NCBI GenBank assembly: GCA_021234155.1
Contig: JAJEKV010000034.1
Coordinates: 6,058,028 to 6,122,027, forward strand
Direction of reading: 5' to 3'
Length of the DNA: 64,000 nt
Origin: Isoetes taiwanensis
Lineage: Eukaryota; Streptophyta; Lycopodiopsida; Isoetales; Isoetaceae
Shown here: positions 47,385 through 56,687 of the stretch, piece by piece
Position numbering within the stretch: the stretch's first letter is position 1
How the letters are laid out: each line of letters begins with the position of its first letter
Notes under the pieces: generated by a model
The model's input: the letters and a program-made list of their open reading frames with translations, nothing else
Told to the model about the DNA's origin: nothing
Database searches by the model: none
Position numbers and translations under genes: made by a program

Positions 47385-47533
47385 TGATAGGATAGAGAAG
47401 AAGGAGAAATATAGCTCAAGAGAACGCCGATGATAGAACAATGAAGAGAGGCTGAATAAATAGGAGGAGTGACAAAGGGACGTCCCCATCCAAGGAATGT
47501 CGGTTCTATTGCTGTCGCAATAGAACCGTGGCA
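47385..47533 (-). repeat. 149-bp terminal direct repeat, right copy
   Basis: 148 of 149 bases match 41896-42044. The 12-bp inverted repeat lies at 47501-47528. Confidence 0.93.
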
Positions 47534-47562
47534 TTATCTCAACTACATGTATGTATGTATTG

Positions 47563-48391
47563 TATTGGAACAAAACAGTTGCCTTCACAGCTTGTTATCT
47601 TTAGGTTCCCACTGCTCTATGGCTATGTATAGTTCTCTCCCATTTCTCAGGTTCAATTCTAATAAATTTTATTGTATTTTGGACTTTCGGGATGGTGTTA
47701 GTGAATCCCAGTTTGCAACTGTTCTTAATGTAGACTTGGCAGCACTACGAAAGGAATGCAGATGTTAGGTTGAGAAATTGATTTTGAAATGTTTAATAAA
47801 TTGATTTTTTGCAGGCATGTGAAGGCTTGAAAGACGATTGTAATCCAAAGATAACATTAATTGTTGCACTGAAACGTCACCATACATGTTTCTTTCGTAC
47901 GAATAGCCGAGGAAATATTTCTCCAAGTAAAGTTTTCAGTTTATGCACGTGTACTCTCAATATGTTTACAAACTCAGTAAGTATTGGAACAAAACAGTTG
48001 CCTCCACAGCTTGTTGTGTTCAGGTTCCCACCGTTTTATGGCTATGTATAGTTCTCTCCCATTTTTCACGTTCAATTTTAATAAATTTTATTGTATTTTG
48101 GACTTTCGGGATGGTGTTAGCGAATCCCAGTTTGCAACTATTCTTAATGTAGATTTGGCAGCACTACGAAAGGAATGCAGATGTTAGCTTGAGAAATCGA
48201 TTTTGAAATGTTTAATAAATTGATTTTTTGCAGGCATCTGAAGCTTGAAAGACGACTATAATCCAAAGATAACATTAATTTTTGCATTGAAATGTCACCA
48301 TACATGTTCCTTTCGTGCGAATAGCCAAGGAAATATTTCCCCAAGTAAAGTTTTCAGTTTATGCACGTGTACTCTCAATATGTTTACAAAT
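47563..48391 (+). repeat. Tandem duplication of two Argonaute exons (419-bp unit)
   Basis: Copies start TATTGGAACAAAACAG at 47563 and 47982 and each includes the FRDGVSESQF exon, an intron and the following exon. The second copy has lost the acceptor (CAG to CAC before 48070) and carries a frameshift (GCATCTGAAGCTTGA), so the first is the better preserved. Confidence 0.92.
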
Positions 48392-48813
48392 GGTGTGTGA
48401 TTTCATCCAGGAACAAACGTGGATACAGTAGTATGCGACCCCCAAAAGTATGATTTCTTTTCGAGTAGCCATACTGGATTTATTGTGAGTAAAATGACTT
48501 TTAACGTTCCAAAGACGAGTCACACTAGCAGGACAACTGTTGTTTCAGCAGGTAAGTCGAAGTTCAAAATGGAAATCATTGAATTTTAGATGTAATGACG
48601 GGAAAAAGTAATAATATCTTGAATTCTGTTCCAGTTACTCCAATTATGTATGCGCACTTAGTTGTCACAAAGGCAAGATCATTTCTGGATGACGACAGCC
48701 TATTAGAATTTGCATCATCACTAGGGGGAGGCTCTTCAGGGGGAACACTATAGCCAACTCTGCCCCAGATCAAGCTGCACGATAAGATGCTAACCAGGAT
48801 GTTTTTTCTGTAA

Positions 48814-49240
48814 TGCTCAGGCACAACGAGCATTCTATTTATAGGGCTTTGTTTTCCCGTGTCACAGGGAACACATAGAGGCCGTCCCCTTTAAGCTATG
48901 CTCATATATATTATGTGCTAGGATGGACAATGTTGCTTATCATAAACATATAAGGGTGTACCTAGGAAGAAGTTCGTGTCTGGATCAGGCACTCTATGGA
49001 GGAAGTTGCGCCATTTTTGGGAAGAACATATTTTTTTGTCAACAATAAGAGTTCGGATCATCAATACCTAGATCTAGTTCGGGCTATTATCAAGATAATC
49101 TTCCATTCATTTTTGCAATCACCTTCGGTTCCTAACTGTTCCCGATTCTAACTCTGTTTGATCTAACGAATGTGAATAGGAAGATCGTGGTAATTTTAAA
49201 AACACTAGGGAAAACCAATTCTTTTCATTTACTGATAAGA
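48814..49240. other. Argonaute 3' flank, no gene recognised
   Basis: AT-rich sequence directly after the Argonaute C-terminal stop; no repeat or ORF of note. Confidence 0.4.
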
Positions 49241-49244
49241 AGAC

Positions 49245-49982
49245 ATGACTTTTCCTTCTTATATAAAGCAATGTCCTATTATGAGTAGTTTATCTCTTCC
49301 CCATCTACAGTCAGTTGATTCTTTGGGTTCATTCTATTTAGATTTTGTTCATCCACTCCACTTATTCTCATTAGAATTTCTTCTTTGTACATGTTGTTCC
49401 TCACTGACGACCTTTGCCTCTATAATAACTATGTGAATCAGAACTTGGAAATTCCCGTCCAAACTATCCGCTTTGTCCACACTTTAAGCATCCTAAACTA
49501 CTTGAACCACCCACTACTACAACGTCGATCTTCCACCATTTCCGCCATAAGAACAAAACCAAAAGGGCCGATTAACATGATCTAGTTTCGTCGCCAAACT
49601 CTACACCTCCATTTGCTATTTGCAACACGTTTCTTAGGCTCCGTCATGGCATCATTACCATACACTACAACAACTCTGGTGTTTGCCATAGTCACAATTT
49701 CACAATTAGATTTTTTATTAGATTTCGACGAAGCAAGGGGAATATTTCCTCTTAGATTTCGACGAACGTGAAACCTCAATCTGGACAATGAATATTCAAA
49801 GCCTGAAACTCCCATTGATTTTCATAGGTACGATTCAAAGCCTTAATTTTTACATCTTCCTTGGACCTGCTTGCCCATAATGGATGGTCAGGATTCGCCC
49901 TGCCCCCTTCCATCCAACGATGTAAAGATGTCGTTGCATTCCCTTTGGATGGCCGTCCGATGACCTCTTTATAATGCCCCAT
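49245..49982 (-). pseudogene. Second zinc-knuckle gene relic with an unidentified upstream part
   Basis: On the minus strand 49982-49776 is open (TTSLHRWMEGGRANPDHPLW, then SKEDVKIKALNRTYENQW). 49690-49585 follows (MANTRVVVVYGNDAM), and further on VVVVGGSSSLGCLKCGQSG, a stop, then FGREFP, a zinc knuckle with lost His and last Cys. The 3' part aligns with the relic at 35190-35529. Frames are broken in several places. The upstream protein segment is not recognised; Gag or a host CCHC protein are both possible. Confidence 0.45.
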
Positions 49983-49989
49983 GATGTAT

Positions 49990-51350
49990 CAAGTTCTGGA
50001 GCGTTCATTTTCTTTTAAACGGTGGGGATTTAAGGCAATCCATGGGGTATGTATGCATGGGGTATTGATGGGGGGTATAATATATCCCCCTCATCCTTAT
50101 ATCCTTTACAACCTCATGCACAACCCTTTGCTTGGCCTCCACCATTGCATTCGCTTGTGTCATGTCCATAGTATTCCTGACTACCATTCTTTGGAGAGCT
50201 ATTTATTCTTCAGATATCTTCATATATGTTCATATATTTGCATTGAACTTGCTATTTGGGACTCAATTATACTTGTTCATCAAACGCATATTTTATGCAA
50301 ACACAATATTCTTTAAAAGATGTGGAAGATCTATCATAGGTTATCTTTAGTGAGTGCGAGTTAGAAGTCATATAATATCAATTGAAATGCTAACTTCATA
50401 AACTGCAAACCCTAACATTACTTGGTATATGATATTGACCATTGTATTTGGAATTGAACTTGCAACAGTCAAATATAGGACAGAATAAACTAAAGGAGTT
50501 CAACACATTGAAGTCAAATTATTTTATTGATCGAAGCAGTAACAACTATAGAGCAAAATTTTTCAAAAAACATACATAGATATTATTTAACTTTGATCAT
50601 AAAACATGTTTATGAAAGTGATACCCTCTCACACTTTAAGGTAGGGAAATTGAGCTTAGAATATTAACCATATATTCTTTTAAATGTAAAACTACCATGT
50701 TCATGCCCACACCTGGCCAGCCTCCGTGCATTTAGCACAATAATATGCTGGAAAATAAAACCACCTGAATATCTTAAAGATGGCTCTAGTTTGCAAGTAA
50801 GTCAGATTATTTGGCCTAGCTAGTACTTCCTCAAAGAACTTCCTTTTCCATTGTAGGCAAACTTCAGAATGCTCCTTATCACACTCGATAAATGCATGAT
50901 CGAAATCGAAAATAGAGTAAGTAGAAAGAACTCTGATTACCTGTAGATAGAAAAACAATAATTAGCCTAAACACGGTAACATTTAATTGGCCAAGAGATA
51001 AACTATAAACTTTTCTGGCTTAAAACCCTTCAACCATAAATGGAAGCTTCATTTTATGAATTATTGAATGAATTATCACCAGCGTGGATTTATGAATAAG
51101 CATATGACAAACAGCTTCACATTCAATGCTGCTTGCTATAGTCCATCTAACATTTTTAGGTTCTTATATTGAATCCAACTACAATATTACAAATCATGGA
51201 AAGGGCATTCAATATATATTTATCGGGAGTCTGATCATACATTGGAGAACATAAAACAGTCAGGGAAGTAAGAATCGATCACATAAGGAAAACATTCAGC
51301 AAAACAAAATGATGTTCCTCTCTAAACATAAAAAGCCCTCAGAACACTAA
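49990..51350. other. Mostly unassigned, with one exon-like segment on the minus strand
   Basis: 50940-50765 on the minus strand lies between a good acceptor (ATCTACAG) and a good donor (CAG|GTGGTT) and is open (IFDFDHAFIECDKEHSEVCL, RKFFEEVLARPNNLTYLQ). It is probably an exon of an unknown gene; no neighbouring exon was found. The rest shows nothing recognisable. Confidence 0.35.
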
Positions 51351-52246
51351 TTAACTTCGAGGCTTCAGCCTATGTAAAGCTGCACCTTCCAGAACTTTCA
51401 TGTTCCATTGAAGTTCATCTCCATGCAATTTAAATTCTAAGATATCACCAAGTCGTAAGCCAAACAATTTTTTGAAAGCATTCCAACCATGGCTGAGACA
51501 ATGCTTGCTTTTTTTGCTTGCTAACCCTGCTTTCTGATCACCAGGTCCGATAATTACCACAGTGGATCCTTTGGGAGGATTCCGCCACCTATCTTCTTGT
51601 TCTAGTATCTAAGCAAAAAGAAAGGAGTAGTAATTCAAAACATTTATAATACTTGAAAGCAAAAGATAATACAGCAGTACCAGACCTCTGTTGAAGTTAG
51701 CTTTGAGGAGAGGAACACGGAATGCTTTCTTTGATACTGGTTCTTCCTCGTCAGATAAATCATCGTCAGTAACAAAAACCTCATTCTCGGCATCGACATG
51801 CACAGAAAAATCCTTCTTAATATCATGCCCAGCTTTTTTATTTGTATTAGCAGGTCCATTGTCGCTAGGAGCGCCAAGTTCCCAATTACCAAGAGGTTTT
51901 ACACGATAAGTCCCATCAAGAGCTCTTGCTGTCAAGTTTGTGCCGTTATTTGATGTGAAACACAGAAGAGCAGTGCCATCAGTTATGTTGTTTTCGCGCA
52001 AAAAAAGTTCCCATCCTTCAGCGAAGAAGATTCTTTTGCTCACTGATACCGTGAAGACAGAATAATTTTTTCGATTCGAACCAACAGTAGTGATTTCTTT
52101 ATCCGGTGCTACTGCAACTCCCTCCAGCTCCTACAGCATGCTTAAAACGTCAGTGATCACAAGGAGACAGAATAACATAAAGAAATACAACCCTTTCTTA
52201 CCAGCAACTCGCCAAATTTGACGTCGACCAGAAACACAGTCGCCAT
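51351..52246 (-). CDS. Double-B3-domain DNA-binding protein (250 aa, 3 exons)
   Basis: Exons on the minus strand are 52246-52202 (MATVFLVDVKFGELL), 52130-51681 and 51608-51351; all joins are in phase 0 with GT-AG introns and no stop. The first B3 domain (residues about 35-100) has FTVSVSKRIFFAEGWELFL and DGTALLCFT. An acidic linker reads VFVTDDDLSDEEEPVSKKAF then RVPLLK. The second domain (residues about 170-245) has STVVIIGPGDQ, HCLSHGWNAFKKLF, LRLGDILEFKL and WNMKVLEG. B3 proteins are plant-specific transcription factors acting in the nucleus; two degenerate B3 domains recall the REM group, but I cannot place it more exactly. A damaged paralogue is at 30094-30961. Upstream sequence to 53.0 kb shows no clear promoter element. 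Confidence 0.88.
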
Positions 52247-52914
52247 CAGCAAATTTTTGTGCTTTACAATGTCGGATTGATTAGGCGGGAGAGCAATTCA
52301 GTTAAGAGAAAGCAGAGTAAACAAAGGAATAGAGGAATCGAAACAGAGTAGAGATTTAATATCCTATTATAATTATTACATATCTAGTCATGCCCTGTCA
52401 TTTTTAATAAATATTCCATTTAACATTTGCCTATGAATATTATATATTGCATATAAATCAATCTAAGATTATATAGATGGCATGCATGTAATTGAACTGA
52501 ATTCATTTAGAATTCTAACAATTGCGGGTTTACATCCAAGGGGCATGGCTTTCTAAGACTCATACAATATATGAATTCAGAGGAAAGGAGAACAAACTAC
52601 TTATTTCTTAGAAAATGAACTACATAAACAAATAAGAATTGGATAAACAAAATATCTCTAGCAACAATCTTCCAAACATGCCATTGTCGTATGAGAAACG
52701 ACGATTTAAACAACATATGTGTTTATTTGACTGAGTCAGACACCAAATATCCCCATAGAAGAAGCCAACTTGGGATATGGATTCAAACGTCTATTCTCTA
52801 AAATGAAGGCAATACACAAAAGAGATCAGAATTTATAATCTATGCAAGATGAATTCGTAAATTTGAAGGTATTAGTTATCCCATGTGAGGCCTGATATGT
52901 TTGGTTGCAGGGTA

Positions 52915-53010
52915 TACCAATGTGGTGAATCATATGGTGACATGTGGTACATGTGGTGAATCATGTGGTGACATGTGGTGCATGTGATGAATCATGTGGT
53001 GAATGATGTC
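52915..53010. repeat. Short minisatellite, CATGTGGTGAATC type
   Basis: Alternating ATGTGGTGAATC and ATGTGGTGACATG units, about six in a row with small changes. The preceding 52247-52914 shows no gene. Confidence 0.75.
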
Positions 53011-53116
53011 ACCATTTAAACCCTAAAAATTTGGCATTTCTTCACACTTTTGAAATCTCCCAAGCTCTGCATCACTGTCCTCTGATTCAGCCTCCTTCCT
53101 TCACGAAAAATGCCCA

Positions 53117-53678
53117 ATGGATCCTATCTGCCATAAAGTTGCCATGTGGGACAACCTTTTTGCTGATCCGGATCATCGTGGACGCTACCATAATATTGAT
53201 CCTGCTACACAAATGCCGGTTCCTTATAGAGTTTCTCATCCTCATGCTGAAATCCGTTCTGATGCAACATTGGATGAGATACTCAAGCAGAGAGTGCCGC
53301 TTCTACAGCACCGGAAATGGAACCTCTACAATGGTATTTCAGTAAACTTACCTATTGTTCATTCCTTAAACATGTTTTGATATGTTTGCTTCTAATCTGG
53401 ATGTGGTGGATTCTAATATTTTATTCTCTGATGATCCTAGGATACCTTGACTTTTTAAGGGGAGAAGGCAAAACGAAGCTTGTCAAACATTCTCCCTTTC
53501 GGGATCCAATAATTGATGGTGTGTTTTAGCATCTCGAGAGGAACAGTATCTGATGCGTGTTGGTAAGCTACCACAAAAGAAGGATAGTGAAGAATTATGG
53601 GCAACAATCTTCTGCATAGAGTTATCCAGGTTCACTGCTTATGGTGGTTCTTGTGGAACTATCACTTCAGCCTAACAG
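53117..53678 (+). CDS. Unidentified two-exon ORF
   Basis: Exon 53117-53333 (MDPICHKVAMWDNLFADPDH, PVPYRVSHPHAEIRSDATLD, then HRKWNLYN) joins exon 53530-53678 (SREEQYLMRVGKLPQKKDSE, FTAYGGSCGTITSA) across a 196-bp GT-AG intron that keeps the frame, ending in TAA at about 53678. The alternative frame of the second part (53597-53881) is also protein-like (LYGSLIILLGDDDYF, LGDWPANGYTFGTAEPF), suggesting a frameshift in a longer gene. An A/T-rich end with 10 T lies at about 54050. No family recognised. Confidence 0.45.
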
Positions 53679-54078
53679 AAAGACAGCTGTCTAGATACAG
53701 ATCGATGTACTACAATCATAGACATATTGCAGATCTATATGGGTCACTTATTATTCTGTTGGGAGATGATGATTATTTCCGTCTACTCTACCTCGGCGAC
53801 TGGCCTGCTAATGGCTATACCTTTGGGACTGCTGAGCCCTTCAATACCTACTTCAATTCCATCTTCTTTCATGATCCATAAGCTTATACTATGGCATTTT
53901 CAAGATAGTGATGCTATGCTATGTATTTCCTATAGTGATCTCTCACTATAATTTTCTCATCATGACACAGTCTTCTCAACCATGTGTGATGCTTTGTACT
54001 TGAATCTTTATAATTAATGATAAAACCAACTCTTACTCTCAAGAAGAATTTTTTTTTTTAATAAAAAGCTAAAGATGT

Positions 54079-54420
54079 TGTGATGTTCCACATATTTATA
54101 CGGTGTATGTATAAATATACGGACACGTCACGGGCCCAGGATACGCCATCATGGGGGTATGTAACCTACGGAGTTAACCATAAAGGATTAATTTAGCTAT
54201 GCTAAATTAATAAGGGTTTAATTAAAGGTTAATTACCTAATTAAGTTAATTAAGCTAATTAATTAATTAGTTAGGAGACACCTAGCCAAACTCGATTGCC
54301 CAGAATGAGGGTGCTAATTTGAAGCAGCAAATTAGATCCCTATCTCAATTTTCCCCAAATCAAACCAAGGAACAGGAGCAGTTGAGCGCCAAGTCTATTC
54401 AAGCATGGAGATTCCATGCC
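54079..54420 (+). repeat. Fragment of a gypsy-type LTR related to the one at 11088
   Basis: It starts TGTGATGTTCCACATATTTA, against TGTGACATTCCACGTATTTA at 11088. It has the same AT-rich TAATTA-type middle and a later CCCCAAATC/GGAGCA block. The rest of the LTR is missing or too diverged, and no PBS is seen. Confidence 0.6.
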
Positions 54421-54689
54421 ACCAAAATCCTTTTTAAGTTTAGAGTAAGATCAGTTAGTTATAGATCTAAAATGTTGTGTGCACTCAAGAAATTTTGTCA
54501 AATATATCACCTCCTTATTATGCACATTGGGCATTATTTCAAATCATCACAACAAAGCTAAAGGCCAGGTAATACTGTTTCTAACTAGTTTCATAGACTT
54601 GTTGGTATGGGAAACTCAAACATTTATTAGAGAATGAACTGGATAAATAAATAAGAATTGGACGAACATGTCTATTTGTTTACACCCAT

Positions 54690-55110
54690 AGTACCAGCTG
54701 CAGGGAGAAGTGCAACAATAGCTGCTTCTATTAAATCATCTGATATTTGCAGAGCATTTATTATTCACAAGTTAGATGAATCAGTTGGAAATGTTGTGGA
54801 CCCAAAGTTAGTAACATTAGTGTCGTCCATAGGTGAGAATTGACAGTCAGACATTGTGACATTTGATTTGTTTTGCACAACAACATGTATGGAAAAGACA
54901 CGGGAATTCTTATACTCGACAAACATTCTTTGTAGACCAACCTTGCGTAAGAAGAAAGCATTCTTGATCGTATGCGACGTTTTGAAACGAGATATTATTC
55001 TCAAGATTCTATAGCTGAAGACGACCAAGTAATTCACACAAGCGGTCTTGGCGAAAATAAGTTCATTCACAGCTATGATCACCCGACTTTGCCTTGCAAC
55101 TCTATGCGAA
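54690..55110 (+). pseudogene. Helitron helicase fragment, inverted relative to the main copy
   Basis: The + strand encodes AASIKSSDICRAFIIHKLDE, DIVTFDLFCTT, TREFLYSTNILCRPTL and is collinear, with about 80-85% identity by eye, with the reverse complement of 61.4-61.83 kb (SSEIWRAFIIHKLDE, DVVTFDLFSTT, AREFLYPADIVCRPTL). It covers the part of the Pif1-like helicase after motif III. Stops and frame changes are present. Confidence 0.85.
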
Positions 55111-55886
55111 CTTTATGCCCTGCAAACATAAGGTAGAAAACATTCATAAAACAAAAAACTAAGATCCCATATCATCAAATCATTCCATACAAAAAGGCAA
55201 CTATCATAATGTGTTTAAATGTTTAAAATGTTTAAATGATTTGTCAAACAACTAAATATCATTCAAACCCCCCTTTGTGCTGGCATCCTAATACTTGTGT
55301 ATGCATATAGAATACCCAATAGATCCATTGCTCACTATGATACAATAACCAGATATCCATTATAAAAAGTGAGAATATATGCCAAATAGTTAATGAAATG
55401 TAAAGAATATGTAGAGATTTGAAGCTGTGAAATCGCATAGAGGCACGAAATCGCTATATTTTTCTATCCTATATTAGATCAAATCCCTGGCTAGAACTTG
55501 CATCCATACAATATGTTTATTGCAGCATATACTCAGTGTGAGTTCAATCTAAGAGAATACACCTTCATAACCAGCATCTTTTTTAGAGTTTCCCACAGTT
55601 TAGAGTTTCCCACAGTTTCCCACAGAATACGCTTGAAATTGTATGCAACATACTTAACAGCTCTTACCACCAAACCACAGTATTGCAATGGCCACGAAAA
55701 TGCAAAATAAAAACAAACTCTTCACAAGTAATTCAGATGGAATTTGTATTTAAATAAATTGCGCCTTCGCAGAAGCATATGTTCACATCATGAAATAGAC
55801 CGACAAAAGCTATATACAAAAACAAAGGTAAGACGTGCATGAAACATTGAGAACGTCGCATGTGTGAGAGCTTCAAATCTACTAAC

Positions 55887-56510
55887 CCGGCATTCCCTTA
55901 GAAGTTCTGCATTGCTTCCAAATTCTCCATCTAATTGAATAGCCTTAGACAATGCTATCTTTGCTCTATCTTCTGAAGTTAGACATTGCTCTAATAACAC
56001 TTCTTTTATTACCAGCAATTCTTCCTCTTTCACTTTGTTACTACAATCAAATGCTTCTGAATCTTGAATGATCTTATCATCACACTCTGCATTTATTGCA
56101 CCATGATCTTTCTCACTATTGTTTCCAGAGAACTTATTCATTCCTGAATGTCAATCAGTCAGTTTCTGTTCAAATTCCCTTGTTCTTTTCTCATAAGAAT
56201 GACATTGTAACTACTTTCTATTTAGTAACTTATTTAAGTGTTCCATGTCGTCATCTTTGGACTGCAAATCTTCAGCAGTCTTCTGTGCCACCGTAGAACT
56301 TGAAAATTGTTTCTGAGCTTGAGCATTTTCGTCTTCAATATGGTCCATGTACTGAGGTTCATATTCAGCGTGTAAACTCCAAAGCATCGCTATAATAGAC
56401 GCCAGCTTTGCCTTCAACAATATATTCTCCACCTCCAACTTACTGACCCCAGCTATGTCACTCCTAATCCTGCCTTCATATGAACCTTCTCTGTCCTGCC
56501 ATGCTTTTCA
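55887..56510 (-). pseudogene. ATG11-like coiled-coil exons (autophagy scaffold fragment)
   Basis: On the minus strand 56510-56211 reads EGSYEGRIRSDIAGVSKLEV, then ENILLKAKLASIIAMLWSLH, AEYEPQYMDH, TAEDLQSKDDDMEHL. By recall this closely resembles the central coiled-coil of plant ATG11 (E-ILKAKLASAIA--CSL--EYE, TAE-L-LKDEY--HL). A second segment at 56141-55887 (KVKEEELLVIKEVLLEQ, AKIALSKAIQLDGEFGSNAE) ends at a GT donor. ATG11 scaffolds the ATG1 kinase complex in selective autophagy. Only a small piece is present, so this is a fragment, either captured by the neighbouring Helitron or a decayed copy. 55110-55880 otherwise shows nothing. Confidence 0.55.
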
Positions 56511-56687
56511 AAGCACAATTCCAATGATGGAATGTTGAAATCCACTGTGATGTAGCTCTTCAGTATTCAAGCATACCAGTAATCTCGCACAGGTCGTCTA
56601 AAACTAACCTATAACTTACCAGTCTTTTTCTCAAACACGTTATCATACACATCACTTCGTTGACAAATACCACCACTAAATTTACAG

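Larger units (their letters stand above)
41896..47533 (-). mobile_element. Coding-poor element bounded by 149-bp direct repeats (LARD-like)
   Basis: Direct repeats at 41896-42044 and 47385-47533 differ at one base. On the minus strand they begin TGCCACGG and end CCTATCA, i.e. TG...CA like LTRs, with a TATTTATT box inside. The 5.34-kb body (42045-47384) is strongly purine-rich on the + strand and has no recognisable gag or pol; long minus-strand ORFs there are composition artefacts. Non-autonomous LTR elements (LARD/TRIM) fit best. No 5-bp target duplication or standard PBS was found, so the assignment stays tentative. It lies inside the Argonaute relic. Confidence 0.6.
39270..48813 (+). pseudogene. 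Argonaute (AGO4-clade) PIWI-domain pseudogene, interrupted by transposons
   Basis: Exon pieces in order: 39270-39358 (CISPRC, CLTNKALEIYAK, two stops); about 39379-39529 (REPSIIFGMDVSHATPFSSN, SPSIAVV); 39600-39662 (VVGSTDWP); 47651-47753 (FRDGVSESQF, VLNVDLAALRK); 47815-47926 (NPKITLIVALKRHHTCFF); 48411-48551 (VDTVVCDPQKYDFFSS); 48635-48813 (VTPIMYAHLVVTKARSF, stop, then LHDKMLTRMFF). These match the PIWI domain of plant AGO4/6/9, including the FGMDVSH block with the first catalytic Asp and the FRDGVSESQF block. The HYHVL block with the catalytic His is absent. AGO4-clade proteins bind 24-nt siRNAs and guide DNA methylation. Stops, lost splice sites, an exon duplication and about 7 kb of inserted DNA make this a pseudogene. 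PAZ and N domains are absent. Confidence 0.88.
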
